Assembly: GCF_002831565.1 (NCBI RefSeq)
Contig: NZ_CP025096.1
Span: 3,263,027 to 3,327,026 of the forward strand
DNA length: 64,000 nt
Direction of reading: 5' to 3'
DNA from: Spirosoma pollinicola
GTDB taxonomy: Bacteria > Bacteroidota > Bacteroidia > Cytophagales > Spirosomataceae
A program made the translations under genes and the position numbers. Each line of letters starts with the position of its first letter. Position 1 is the first letter of the stretch. Under the pieces are notes generated by a model. That model saw only the letters and a program-made list of their open reading frames with translations. It was not told the DNA's origin and made no database searches. Below, piece after piece: positions 26,111-35,604 of this stretch.

Positions 26111-27205
26111 ATGGAGTACCTATATTCTAATGAAAAATTATCCGCGCGTTCAACAGTAAGCGAGCAATCTAATGCGCCGGTGCATCAATTGAACAGTATT
26201 CAATTACTTCGCGGAGTGGCTGCGATTTTGGTAGTTGCCTATCACCTTTCACTATTTTCAGGAGAACACTACAAACAGGTTAAACTTGTCAGCCAATTGT
26301 TTGGCTATGGTTATGCAGGTGTAGACCTGTTTTTCGTGATTAGTGGATTTGTTATTACTTATTCGACATTTTCAAAAAACAGGAAACCTCCTGGGTTACT
26401 TAAATACACCAGTAAACGCTTAATAAGGATATTTCCCATTTACTGGGCAATGGTTCTCGTATTCTGGATTGCTTGTAAACTAACTTATGGGGCTGTACCT
26501 CAGGCAGATAGGCCGATTGCTGATTGGTTGACGGCATTTTTTCTGATACCTACACACTTGCCTATTATTCCGGTTAGCTGGAGCCTTAGCCATGAACTTT
26601 TCTTCTATTTCTTAATTGGCCTCGTACTTTACTCCCATAATTTATGGGTTGTTTTAGGTTTGGTCGTGGCTGGAACTGTGTATCAACTGTTTAGTACACC
26701 ATCGATCAAGCCGCTAATTTGGTTTGTGTTCAGTCCGTATAATCTTGAATTTTTGGGCGGTGTGGGTGTTGCTTTGCTGAGTCGGATCAACTCTTTTCCA
26801 AAGACAGTTTACTGGGCACTTCTGCTGATGAGTATCGTCTGGCTGTTTATTGGGCCTGCCGTTGATCCCGGAAATCCAGCTGTTCGATTAGTCCTGTTCG
26901 GCGTGTCGTCAATAGGGGTACTGCTGGCATTGACTGGTTTGGAAACTAGTCGACACATCATCGTAGGAGGGGCTTTCACGAAACTGGGAGATGCGTCGTA
27001 TATCATTTATTTAATCCATCCATCCGCACTGGTGTTTTTATACAAGTTTTTTGAAAAGCACCCCTCTTTGCCATTCTGGGCTTTCGCTTGTGCCGCCATA
27101 GCCTTACTTGTTATCGTTTCTCAGGTTAGTATACTCATTCATTACAAGCTGGAGAAACCCGTACTTAATCGGCTGAATAAACTGGTTTCCAGCCGTCTAT
27201 CGTAA
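26111..27205 (+). CDS. Acyltransferase family 3 membrane protein
   Basis: A 364-residue integral membrane protein with about ten hydrophobic segments. The family motifs are the His in LLRGVAAILVVAYHLSLF (residues 34-51) and GVDLFFVISGFVITY. Such enzymes move acetyl, succinyl or other acyl groups onto sugars of surface polysaccharides or lipids. No polysaccharide cluster surrounds it, so the acceptor cannot be guessed. The first 30 residues are polar and not conserved-looking, and a later start is possible. It is convergent with the CoA-transferase gene at 27252. Confidence 0.88.
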   Translation: MEYLYSNEKLSARSTVSEQSNAPVHQLNSIQLLRGVAAILVVAYHLSLFSGEHYKQVKLVSQLFGYGYAGVDLFFVISGFVITYSTFSKNRKPPGLLKYTSKRLIRIFPIYWAMVLVFWIACKLTYGAVPQADRPIADWLTAFFLIPTHLPIIPVSWSLSHELFFYFLIGLVLYSHNLWVVLGLVVAGTVYQLFSTPSIKPLIWFVFSPYNLEFLGGVGVALLSRINSFPKTVYWALLLMSIVWLFIGPAVDPGNPAVRLVLFGVSSIGVLLALTGLETSRHIIVGGAFTKLGDASYIIYLIHPSALVFLYKFFEKHPSLPFWAFACAAIALLVIVSQVSILIHYKLEKPVLNRLNKLVSSRLS

Positions 27206-27251
27206 CGCTGTTTAGTTGTTAGTTGCGCCGTTCCAGCACACCGCTGAGCAT

Positions 27252-28535
27252 CTAGATCGAGCCAAAGCGGGCAAAAGCCTGCCGTTCCAATTCTTCCTGA
27301 TGATCAGGGTGCGCAATTTTTATGAGTGCACGTGCACGTTGGCGTAAGTTTTGGCCGTACAGATCAGCAATACCAAATTCGGTAACGATATAGTGAACGT
27401 GGGCGCGGGTGGTCGTTACCCCGGCTCCTTCCTTCAAAAACGGGACAATTTTACTGAGTCCTTTGCTGGTCATTGATGGGAGAGCGATAATGGGTTTACC
27501 ACCTTCGGAAAGGGAAGCACCCCGCACAAAATCCATTTGACCGCCAACTCCCGAATATTGATACGTGCCAATGGTATCGGCACAAACCTGGCCGGTAATG
27601 TCAATTTCTATAGCCGAATTAATTGCCGTCACCTTCGGATTCCGGCGGATAATGGCCGTGTCGTTGGTAAAGCTGGCTTGTTTCATGGCTACACCGGGGT
27701 TATCGTCGATAAAATCATATACCCGCTGGCTACCCATAACAAACGCCGATACAATACGGTAAGGGAGTACCGTTTTGTGTTCGCCGGTAATGACCCCCCG
27801 CTCAACCAGATCAATCACGCCATCCGAAAACATTTCGGTGTGAATACCAAGTCCTTTGTGGTGAATCAACTCGGCCAGAGTTGCATTGGGAATCCCGCCA
27901 ATGCCGAGTTGTAATGTGGCGCCGTCTTCTACCAAACTGGCCACATGCTGGCCAATCTTTCGATCCTGTGCGCTGATTTCGCCCGGCAGCACTTCATAGA
28001 TTGGTTCATCCACCTCAATAGCCGCATGCAGCATCGAAACCGGAATCAGGCCATCGCCATGCGTACGGGGGACGCGCGGGTTAACCTGGGCAATAACGTA
28101 TTTGGCCGAATGAATGGCTGCCAGCGAAATGTCGACGGATGGACCCAGCGAACAATACCCGTGGGCATCGGGGGGCGATACCTGAATGAGGGCTACATCG
28201 ATGGGTAGAATATTTCGGCGGAACAACAGCGGGATCTCGCTCAGGAAAATAGGGACATAATCGCCGATACCCTGGTTAAGTTGTTTCCGCATGTTTGCCC
28301 CGATAAAAAAAGAATTGGGGCGAAATGATTCCTGGTATTTTATGTCCAGATAGGGAAGTGGTCCTTCGGTGTGCATGTGGCAAACTTCCACATTTTTTAA
28401 CTCGGAGGCACGCGCTACCATAGCGTTGATGAGCACATGCGGTGTTTGCGCAACACTGTGAATAAAAACGCGATTACCTGACTGAATGGCCGAAACGGCC
28501 TGTTCGGGTGTTGTAAGAGGGAGTATAACTGGCAT
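27252..28535 (-). CDS. Acetyl-CoA hydrolase/CoA-transferase family protein
   Basis: A 427-residue enzyme of the family that includes 4-hydroxybutyrate CoA-transferase and acetyl-CoA hydrolase. Seen are the GGIPNATLAELIHHKGLGIH segment, the likely catalytic Glu region INSAIEIDITGQV, and the C-terminal YIVTEFGIADLYGQNLRQRA. It exchanges CoA between acyl-CoA and a free acid in the cytoplasm, for example recycling acetate or butyrate-type acids. The start is the ATG at 28535. It is followed in the same direction by nothing obvious and preceded by the GH1 gene 60 bases away, so the two may share a transcript without a shared pathway. Confidence 0.9.
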   Translation of the reverse strand: MPVILPLTTPEQAVSAIQSGNRVFIHSVAQTPHVLINAMVARASELKNVEVCHMHTEGPLPYLDIKYQESFRPNSFFIGANMRKQLNQGIGDYVPIFLSEIPLLFRRNILPIDVALIQVSPPDAHGYCSLGPSVDISLAAIHSAKYVIAQVNPRVPRTHGDGLIPVSMLHAAIEVDEPIYEVLPGEISAQDRKIGQHVASLVEDGATLQLGIGGIPNATLAELIHHKGLGIHTEMFSDGVIDLVERGVITGEHKTVLPYRIVSAFVMGSQRVYDFIDDNPGVAMKQASFTNDTAIIRRNPKVTAINSAIEIDITGQVCADTIGTYQYSGVGGQMDFVRGASLSEGGKPIIALPSMTSKGLSKIVPFLKEGAGVTTTRAHVHYIVTEFGIADLYGQNLRQRARALIKIAHPDHQEELERQAFARFGSI

Positions 28536-28594
28536 GACAGCTTAGAAGGCTTTTTCCTTAATTTCTGCATAACGCATGAATTAAGGCCGGGGTT

Positions 28595-29956
28595 TTATGC
28601 CCGGTAATTTAGAACATCTGGAAGTACTTCTTTAGATAGCATCTGCTGGAACCAGCGGCCCGACGCTTTAACAATGCGTTGCTGCGTTCGGAAGTCGACG
28701 TAAACTAGTCCGAAGCGGGGACGGTATCCTTCCGCCCATTCAAAATTATCCAGAAACGTCCAGGCAAAGTAACCCTCAACGGGCATTCCTTCCTGTTTTG
28801 CCCGAAGTACATTTCTTAGGTAATTCTGATGGTAGTCAATCCGGGCTAAATCATTGACTTTGCCCTGATCGATGGTATCATAAAAAGCGGCACCGCTTTC
28901 GGTGATGTATATTTTTTTGACTCCTTCATATTGAGCGAATTGCTTGATAATCCGGTACATACTTTCGGGATACACTTCCCAACCCATTTCGGTAATTGTC
29001 TGCACATTTCGCCGTAGGGGAGACACGTCCTTAGCCCAGAGATAAGGCATTAGATAGGATTGCTCGACAACGGCCCGAAAGTAATGTTGCAAACCGATGA
29101 AATCAAAGTCAAACGCCAGTCGCTCCATATCACCGGGTTTGGCTACCTTTTTGGCAATACCAGCTAGAAAGGGCAGTTCTCGGGTGGGATAACCCATTCC
29201 TAAGGTCGGTTCAATAAAAAGACGGTTCAAAAGAGCATCCACCCGGATAGCCGCAGCCTGGTCGCGAAGGGTAAATGGGTCGATGGGCGAGCAGGAAAAA
29301 GTGGTACCTACCTGTGCATCAGGTATATTCTGCCGAACAACCCGCCCGCCTTCTGCCTGCACCAGGGCTGTATGATGAATAACAGGAAGCAAATTACTGA
29401 AACTCCGTCGGCCGGGTGCATGCTGCCCCGTGAAATAGCCCAGAATTGACGAAGCCAGCGGCTCGTTGAGAATAATCCAATGCTTGACCTTGTGCCCAAA
29501 TGCTTTTGTACACACGTTTACAAACTCGGAAAACCAGTTGACTATCAGTCGATTTGTCCAGCCTCCTTTGTTTTCAAGTGCCTGTGGTAAGTCCCAGTGA
29601 TAAAGCGTGATCCAGGGAGTAATACCGAGCGAAAGGCAGTGGTCAATCAGCCGATCGTAAAACTGTAAACCTGGTTCATTGATACGTCCGATTCCATCAG
29701 GTAAAATACGTGACCAGGCTATTGAAAATCGAAAGGCATCAAAACCTAACTCCTTGTGGAGTTGTAGGTCAGATTCATATCGGTCGTAAAATTCGCAGGC
29801 AACATCGGCATGTTCTCCGGTTTTGATTTTCCCTTTTTGGTGGCTGAACGTATCCCAGATGGATGGCCCACGCCCGTCACGGTCAACGGCACCTTCAATC
29901 TGGTAGGCAGCAGTAGCAGTTCCCCAGACAAAATCTGGCCCGAATTCGTGTTTCAT
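28595..29956 (-). CDS. GH1 beta-glucosidase
   Basis: A 453-residue enzyme, typical GH1 length, with no signal peptide, so cytoplasmic. The general acid/base lies in WIILNEPLASS and the nucleophile in KKIYITESGAAFYD. The N-terminal WGTATAAYQIEGA and the C-terminal FDNFEWAEGYRPRFGLVYVD are also diagnostic. It cleaves beta-glucosides or related disaccharides after import. It is divergent from the kinase-fold gene at 30089, with about 130 bases between the starts for both promoters. Confidence 0.95.
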   Translation of the reverse strand: MKHEFGPDFVWGTATAAYQIEGAVDRDGRGPSIWDTFSHQKGKIKTGEHADVACEFYDRYESDLQLHKELGFDAFRFSIAWSRILPDGIGRINEPGLQFYDRLIDHCLSLGITPWITLYHWDLPQALENKGGWTNRLIVNWFSEFVNVCTKAFGHKVKHWIILNEPLASSILGYFTGQHAPGRRSFSNLLPVIHHTALVQAEGGRVVRQNIPDAQVGTTFSCSPIDPFTLRDQAAAIRVDALLNRLFIEPTLGMGYPTRELPFLAGIAKKVAKPGDMERLAFDFDFIGLQHYFRAVVEQSYLMPYLWAKDVSPLRRNVQTITEMGWEVYPESMYRIIKQFAQYEGVKKIYITESGAAFYDTIDQGKVNDLARIDYHQNYLRNVLRAKQEGMPVEGYFAWTFLDNFEWAEGYRPRFGLVYVDFRTQQRIVKASGRWFQQMLSKEVLPDVLNYRA

Positions 29957-30088
29957 GTAGTAAAATCAGTCCTGATCCAGCAATTGAACGCTTTAAATAG
30001 GCGGTTGGATTCCCGTGTAACCCGCTCACTTTGGCGAATGTTCAGGGTAACCCTTACATTTAAGGCAAAACTAATGCCCTTATCGGTC

Positions 30089-31111
30089 ATGCCCATCATT
30101 ACCCGGAAAAAGCAAATTTATTCAATCGGACGTCCACTGCGTGAGTATCTGGCCCAGTACAATCGTGAACACGCCTTGCCGATTCAATATACAGATCTGT
30201 TACGGTACGATAATTCGGTATCGCTCTTCGACAAACGCGACCGGGATACGCTTTGGGAAACTGTCTTTTACCCGGCTTCGGAGGTTGATGATATACTGTT
30301 GGCGCTGAAAACGATCTACGCCATTTTAAAAGCCGATGGTGATATGTCGGTAACAGGGCATTTGACGATTGACCGGGTTGATTTGTGCTCCTATGGAAAC
30401 ACCATGCCATTTCGGGTGCGGGTTCGTAACCTGGTGAACGATAACTTTGATTATTTCTATATCAAAAATGCCGATGCCTCACGTATCTATGGCCTTGAGT
30501 TAGAGCATATTCTGTCTCCGAATCGAATTAGTTACCTGACCAGTGGGAATACCCTGATTGAGGAGCATATTGCGGGTATACCCGGCGATATGTTTTTTGA
30601 ACAGCAGATGCTGGATGCCGATAGAAACGCCGTTCGACTCTGTAAAGAGTTTGTAAAATTCAACGAGCGCTGTTTCATTCGGCTTCTGGGCGACATGCAT
30701 TCCAGCAATTTCGTGGTCGATATTACCCCTGATTTCGATGAGGTTTATTACCGTATTCGGGCCATTGATTTCGACCAACAGTCGTATGAAGGACGCAAGT
30801 CGGTCTACATGCCACAGTATTATCGCCAGAACCAATCCATTATCGACCTGGGAACGGTTTGTTTAACCCCCGAAAGTGTGCGGCAATACCAGATTGAAGA
30901 ACGGTCGTTAGTGGCCGGGCGGTTGCGGGTCGAACAGATTCGGATTCTGGATTTAATGGGCCCAATGCGCAGCGACAGCATCGCCCCACCGGGCAATGTA
31001 ACCCAGTTGGGGGCGTCCCTGAACCGACATTACCGCACAAAAAGCTTTGACGACTGCCGTACTATGGGCGATCTGGTCTGGCGGAGCCTGGAGGTTGTAT
31101 CAGCACACTGA
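30089..31111 (+). CDS. Uncharacterised protein with kinase/APH-like motifs
   Basis: About 340 residues from the ATG at 30089 (an ATG at 30074 is also possible); longer open reading into the antisense of GH1 is not convincing. I know no named family, but several motifs are arranged as in aminoglycoside-phosphotransferase and protein-kinase folds. A beta-strand Lys appears in YFYIKNADASR (near residue 126), an acidic helix in LELEHIL, a hinge-like segment in EEHIAGIPGD, a catalytic-loop-like LLGDMHSSNFVVD (residues 199-211) and a metal-binding RAIDFDQQ (residues 224-231). The usual His of HGD is Leu here. The substrate is unknown. Confidence 0.6.
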   Translation: MPIITRKKQIYSIGRPLREYLAQYNREHALPIQYTDLLRYDNSVSLFDKRDRDTLWETVFYPASEVDDILLALKTIYAILKADGDMSVTGHLTIDRVDLCSYGNTMPFRVRVRNLVNDNFDYFYIKNADASRIYGLELEHILSPNRISYLTSGNTLIEEHIAGIPGDMFFEQQMLDADRNAVRLCKEFVKFNERCFIRLLGDMHSSNFVVDITPDFDEVYYRIRAIDFDQQSYEGRKSVYMPQYYRQNQSIIDLGTVCLTPESVRQYQIEERSLVAGRLRVEQIRILDLMGPMRSDSIAPPGNVTQLGASLNRHYRTKSFDDCRTMGDLVWRSLEVVSAH

Positions 31112-31128
31112 TTGGTTTCGGTCGTGTG

Positions 31129-31203
31129 CTTAACTAGTGAAGTGGCGGAGTGGCAAGTAGACGATTATCATCTGCTTACCACTCCGCCACTTCACTAGTT
31201 AAG
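31129..31203. terminator. 25-bp perfect inverted repeat between convergent genes
   Basis: Arms at 31129-31153 and 31179-31203 are exact reverse complements with a 25-base spacer. It lies between the convergent kinase-fold gene and the Spy-like gene. It would form a strong hairpin on both strands and may terminate both, although there is no long T-run. Confidence 0.65.
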
Positions 31204-31214
31204 TACTCCGCTAA

Positions 31215-31616
31215 TTAACCTCTGCGGCCGTATGGTGTGGGACGGTTGTTGTATCGGCTGGGTTGTTGAGCGGCAAACAAGCGATCCCGTTGTGCTGAAG
31301 TTAATACGGCCAGTATATCCTGACGTTTGCGAAGCTGCATCTGACGCAGGCCATCGGGAGTCATCCGGGTGCGAGCCATCAAATTGTCGTAGTTGTTTTC
31401 AATCTTGCGAAGCTGCTTTTCCTGACGGCGTGTTAAGCCGACAAGGGCGTCGATGCGATCAATTTTCAGTTCGTCCTGCAGCTGGTCGTTGTTGTAACGG
31501 GGGCCTTGTGCCTGTGGAGCGCGATTGTCGAAAGGCCTTGAATAAACACCCTGAGCGAAGGTTACACCAGAAGCAAGGGTGAATAATGTAAGGGCGGCTG
31601 CGATTGTCTTTTTCAT
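31215..31616 (-). CDS. Small periplasmic protein, Spy/CpxP-like
   Basis: A 133-residue exported protein with a signal peptide (MKKTIAAALTLFTLASGVTF, cleavage near FAQG). The mature part is basic and helical, with LTRRQEKQLRKIENNYDNLM and LTSAQRDRLFAAQ. That resembles the LTxxQ-type repeats of Spy/CpxP periplasmic chaperones, although the match is loose. The C-terminus is rich in Arg, Pro and Tyr. It may protect envelope proteins under stress. The gene stands alone, convergent with the kinase-fold gene. Confidence 0.65.
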   Translation of the reverse strand: MKKTIAAALTLFTLASGVTFAQGVYSRPFDNRAPQAQGPRYNNDQLQDELKIDRIDALVGLTRRQEKQLRKIENNYDNLMARTRMTPDGLRQMQLRKRQDILAVLTSAQRDRLFAAQQPSRYNNRPTPYGRRG

Positions 31617-31737
31617 GATCAGTTGTTTTGTTTTTATGTGTTACTTGATCGTTAGAGACAAATCGACTAGCTGCGTTTAACGGGGTAATACTGCCTTCTG
31701 GCTAAGTGCCCGTTTGTGGTTGCCGAATCGGCTCAAA

Positions 31738-32754
31738 CTACGTCTGAATGGCGCTTTTCTTTTCCTGCACCCTATGCGCCATCGACTGCGCAATAATACT
31801 GGCTACAATGAGCTGAAGGGCATGATAGATCATAATGGGCAGCAGAACAACTCCCGCAATAGTCCCCGGAAACAGAACATTTGCCATGACACTGCCCTGC
31901 ACCAGCGATTTTTTGGAGCCGCAGAATAAAGCCGTGATGCGATCTTCCCGATTGAAATTAAATAACCGGCTAAGTAGATGCACGAAGCCAAAGATCAGGA
32001 AAAACAAAGCCAGCATCATGGCGGCCAGCCCCACAAGATCGGCTACCGAGTATCTGGCGAACAAATTGAGCGAGAACGACTCGCAAAAGGCCGTGTATAC
32101 GATCAGCAAAATCGTGAACTGGTCGAAGTAGCGCAGATATGATTTATACCGTTCAGAAAACCAGCCCAACCGGCGATTCAGCAAAATTCCCAGAACAACC
32201 GGTGCAATAACCTGTAGCGTAAGTTTACCAATAACGCTGCCTAGATCATATTGCCCGTTGGTGCTCGTCAACAAAAAACTCATCCAGAGCGGGGTGATAA
32301 ATACACCGATCAGACTGGATATACTGGCGTTGAAAATAGCCGCCGGTATGTTGCCCCCCGCAATGGAAACCATTACCACTGATGACGAAACGGTGGAGGG
32401 TAGGGCAGCAACGTAAAAAATTCCTAACCAAAGCAGCTCAGTATCAGGCGTCATCAGAAACGAACGGGCCAGCAACACCACCGCAGGAAAAACGATGAAC
32501 GTGGTTATATGAATAACTAAATGAAGCCGATAATTACGCAGGCCAGCCTTTAATTGCTCGAAGTTTAAGCGGAGTCCATAAAAGAAGAAAATTAACGAAA
32601 CCCCGACGTTCGTTAATGTTGACAGAGAAAACGGTCCGTCCTGTATGCCGGGACCGGGAAATAGCCTGGCCAGGCCAATCATACCCAGCAGAGCCAGAAT
32701 AAACCAGTCCAGCCCCACACGGGCCAGCAAGACGCTTAGAGATGTTTTTACCAT
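31738..32754 (-). CDS. SBF-like (bile acid:sodium symporter family, YfeH-like) transporter
   Basis: A 338-residue membrane protein with about nine or ten hydrophobic segments and no signal peptide. Segments such as GVSLIFFFYGLRLNFEQLK, AALPSTVSSSVVMVSIAGGN and ALFCGSKKSLVQGSVMANVL match the SBF-like branch that includes E. coli YfeH. Members are sodium-coupled carriers for organic anions, but the substrate of this branch is not established. The gene is transcribed alone, upstream of and in the same direction as the Spy-like gene. Confidence 0.87.
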   Translation of the reverse strand: MVKTSLSVLLARVGLDWFILALLGMIGLARLFPGPGIQDGPFSLSTLTNVGVSLIFFFYGLRLNFEQLKAGLRNYRLHLVIHITTFIVFPAVVLLARSFLMTPDTELLWLGIFYVAALPSTVSSSVVMVSIAGGNIPAAIFNASISSLIGVFITPLWMSFLLTSTNGQYDLGSVIGKLTLQVIAPVVLGILLNRRLGWFSERYKSYLRYFDQFTILLIVYTAFCESFSLNLFARYSVADLVGLAAMMLALFFLIFGFVHLLSRLFNFNREDRITALFCGSKKSLVQGSVMANVLFPGTIAGVVLLPIMIYHALQLIVASIIAQSMAHRVQEKKSAIQT

Positions 32755-33071
32755 ACAAATTAGTAACTGACATTACATCCGTTTCGTTTTATCGGACTAT
32801 GTAGCCAATTAGGTAAGTATTGAGTGTAGTGCTTCTGGTTGATCGCACTTAGGAGGAAAATGCATAGTGACTGACTATTCGCATTGATACAGATGCCCTT
32901 AGCAACGTGTAGCTATTTTTAATACTATAGGAATATTATTATTTATTTATATGTAGTTTTTATTTTGTATATTATATATTAATTTGGAGGCTATTTAATG
33001 ATAACTCAAGACTGGTCATCGCAAAAAATAGCGCACAACAATACTAGTAGACACAGCATAGCATAAATTAG
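32755..33071. other. AT-rich divergent intergenic region
   Basis: About 317 bases between the divergent transporter and esterase genes. Positions 32930-33000 are almost only A and T. Promoters for both genes should lie here, but no exact TAnnTTTG box stands out. Confidence 0.5.
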
Positions 33072-35555
33072 ATGATAAGACCTATACGGAAGATTGCAAC
33101 ACTTTACTTACTGCTTTTATATCTTCTTGGCCATTCTACCGGCCTATTTGCTCAGTTCAGGGTTACGTTTCCTATTAACCGAATGGTGCTGCAGCGCAAT
33201 GCAGCCAATCAGGCTGCAGTTCAGGTAGCCGGTAGCTATAGTCAGGTTCTGGATGTTATCGAAGCCAGAGCTGTTGTGCGTGTAACCGGGCAAGGGACAA
33301 CTACGCCCTGGACTACACTACAGAATAACCCCACCAATGGTCAGTTTAATGGAAGTATCAATGTAACGGGAGGTTGGTATAAAATTCAGGTACGTGGCCT
33401 GAAAAATGGTAGCGTTGTTGTGTCGGATTCCGTGGAGCGGTTTGGAGTGGGTGAGGTGTTTGCTATTGTCGGACACTCCAATGCCCAGGGGTCAAGTTGC
33501 TTTATCAACGGCGTGAATCAGTGCGAAACGATCAACGGAGCCAGCGATGAACGGGTAAATGTGATAGCCATTGACCTGAACAGTCCAGTTTATCTACAGC
33601 AGTATTTAACTACCGCGAATAACGATTATTTGCCTGGTCTTGCCTTTAGTCAGTTATTGAAGTTAAGTGGTACGTCCCCGTTTGCGCAGGAGGCCTGGTT
33701 GTGGGGCCACATGGGTGATGAACTGGTGGCGCGTCTTAATGTTCCTATTCTGTTGTATAACGCCGGATTTGGCGGTACATCGATCCAGAATACGTACTGG
33801 TCGGCATATGATATCCCTTTTGTACACTCGTTCATTCGGTACAGCATTCGAATGCCATTCGTCAATTTGCGAAACATAATGAACCTGTACGTGCCAACAA
33901 CGGGAATACGAGCCGTACTTATTCTGCATGGCGAGAACGACCGTTTTAACCCCACAGACTCTACGTATAAGTATTACAGTAAGGTCATAGATAAGATGCG
34001 AACCGAGTTCAATAAGCCTGGTCTAGGCTGTATTGTTGCTTTGTCTTCATTTGTTGGAGGGCAAAACGATAATGTCAGACTGGCGCAATCGCAGGTTATT
34101 GGCCGACCAAATTACAACGCCTACCTGGGCCCCGATCTGGATGTTATCACAACAACGACCGACAGACCTGACGGTATCCATTATTCTCCAACCGGGCAGG
34201 TCAAAGCGGGTGATTTGTGGGCAATCGCCATCAATAACGTTTGGTCAGCTATTACGCCTTACGCTGCCGAAATACAACCAATGGCTAGCTTGATCTGTGC
34301 CCCTGCAAATCAGCTTACTATCAGTCAACCAGTTGGTTATGAGTACAATTGGAGCACAGGTAGTACCGCCGGAAGTGTGACAGTTGGTACCGGCGCTTAT
34401 ACGGCCCGTATCAGGAATACCCAGAAACGAATTTTTTTTCCGCCCGCTATTGTCGTACCAGCGAATGTTCAACCCAGTTCACCAACAATAACGACTGATA
34501 ATGGAACCTGGGCTATCTGTCGTACCACGGGGCTAAAACTCATCTCCTCGTTTGCAGAGTTGAATACCTGGAGTACTGGTGCAACATCCATGTCAATAAT
34601 AACGACTACTCCTGGAGTTTATAGCGTCCAGACAAAACACCCGGTATATGGCTGTTTATCAGGTATTGTTTCGCAAACAGTTAGTTTGGCTACTGTAAAT
34701 CTGAACCTGCAGATGCAGGCATCTAAACGGGTTGTTGCCGTGAATGATACCGTAAGTTTCCGCCTGTTTTTACAGAATAAAAGTGACTGTGACGCAGGGC
34801 CTGTAACAATTAAAAGCCGCCTTCCTGCAAATCTGGGCGTCGTGTCAGCCGACGCCAGTACAACAGTAAGTAGCGGACTGATAACCAGTAATATATTGAC
34901 AATACCGGCTGGCGCTATCATAAATCGACAATTTATAGTTCAGCCTGGGGCTGTCGGGTATTATAGAACGGCCGCTGAAATAACCGCATCAACAAATTCT
35001 GATTTTAACTCAAAACCTAATAACGGTACCGGAAATGGCGAAGATGATGAAGCGGTTACTGATATAAGGACAATGACGTATGGGGCAGACCTATATGAAT
35101 CGCCAAATCCAAATCAGGCGCAATTGCCCGTAGTTCAGTCGAATCAACCAACGCCTTCTGCAACAAAAGCGGATCTTAGCCTTAGTATGGAGGTAAATCA
35201 ACAGGTAGTTACGGTAAACAACCCTATCGTTATTACCTTAACCGTAAAGAATTTGGGCGGGTTAGCGGCTACCAATGTTGTTGTCCGTAATTTGATTCCG
35301 GCCAATATGGAGTTTATTGAGTCTGGCTCTGGGATGAGCGTTAATGGGGCAGTCGTTAGTGGTAGTATTATTCAGATAGCTGTTGGTCAGTCCGTTAGCT
35401 TAAAATTTATAGCCCGCGTAATCAGCGCTGGCGTCTATACCAATCAGGCTCAAATTATGAGTTCCGATCAGCCTGATTCTGACTCAACACCGGGTAATGG
35501 ATATAGTAATGGCGAAGATGATCAAGCTACAATACTCTTGCGAACAGCAGGATGA
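33072..35555 (+). CDS. Large secreted SGNH (sialate O-acetylesterase-like) protein with DUF11 repeats
   Basis: An 827-residue exported protein (signal peptide about residues 1-27, ending LFAQF). Residues 30-400 form an SGNH esterase domain: block I nucleophile GHSNAQGSS, HGENDR further on, and the Asp-His pair DGIHYSPTGQ. Such domains remove O-acetyl groups from sialic acids or plant polysaccharides. Residues 415-530 look like Ig-like modules (YNWSTGSTAGSVTVG). Two DUF11-type repeats follow (near 555-650 and 700-815), each ending NGTGNGEDDE or NGYSNGEDDQ. No T9SS C-terminal domain is obvious. The gene stands just before the RidA-like gene. Confidence 0.8.
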   Translation: MIRPIRKIATLYLLLLYLLGHSTGLFAQFRVTFPINRMVLQRNAANQAAVQVAGSYSQVLDVIEARAVVRVTGQGTTTPWTTLQNNPTNGQFNGSINVTGGWYKIQVRGLKNGSVVVSDSVERFGVGEVFAIVGHSNAQGSSCFINGVNQCETINGASDERVNVIAIDLNSPVYLQQYLTTANNDYLPGLAFSQLLKLSGTSPFAQEAWLWGHMGDELVARLNVPILLYNAGFGGTSIQNTYWSAYDIPFVHSFIRYSIRMPFVNLRNIMNLYVPTTGIRAVLILHGENDRFNPTDSTYKYYSKVIDKMRTEFNKPGLGCIVALSSFVGGQNDNVRLAQSQVIGRPNYNAYLGPDLDVITTTTDRPDGIHYSPTGQVKAGDLWAIAINNVWSAITPYAAEIQPMASLICAPANQLTISQPVGYEYNWSTGSTAGSVTVGTGAYTARIRNTQKRIFFPPAIVVPANVQPSSPTITTDNGTWAICRTTGLKLISSFAELNTWSTGATSMSIITTTPGVYSVQTKHPVYGCLSGIVSQTVSLATVNLNLQMQASKRVVAVNDTVSFRLFLQNKSDCDAGPVTIKSRLPANLGVVSADASTTVSSGLITSNILTIPAGAIINRQFIVQPGAVGYYRTAAEITASTNSDFNSKPNNGTGNGEDDEAVTDIRTMTYGADLYESPNPNQAQLPVVQSNQPTPSATKADLSLSMEVNQQVVTVNNPIVITLTVKNLGGLAATNVVVRNLIPANMEFIESGSGMSVNGAVVSGSIIQIAVGQSVSLKFIARVISAGVYTNQAQIMSSDQPDSDSTPGNGYSNGEDDQATILLRTAG

Positions 35556-35604
35556 TTACACAGTCTATGAACCCTTGTCACAAACTTAATAGTCGTCTAC
35601 CCCA

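Noticed and set aside
29810..30088. A longer N-terminus for the kinase-fold protein running into the GH1 region
   Set aside because: It would overlap the GH1 coding sequence on the other strand by almost 150 bases; the ATG at 30089 (or 30074) is more natural.
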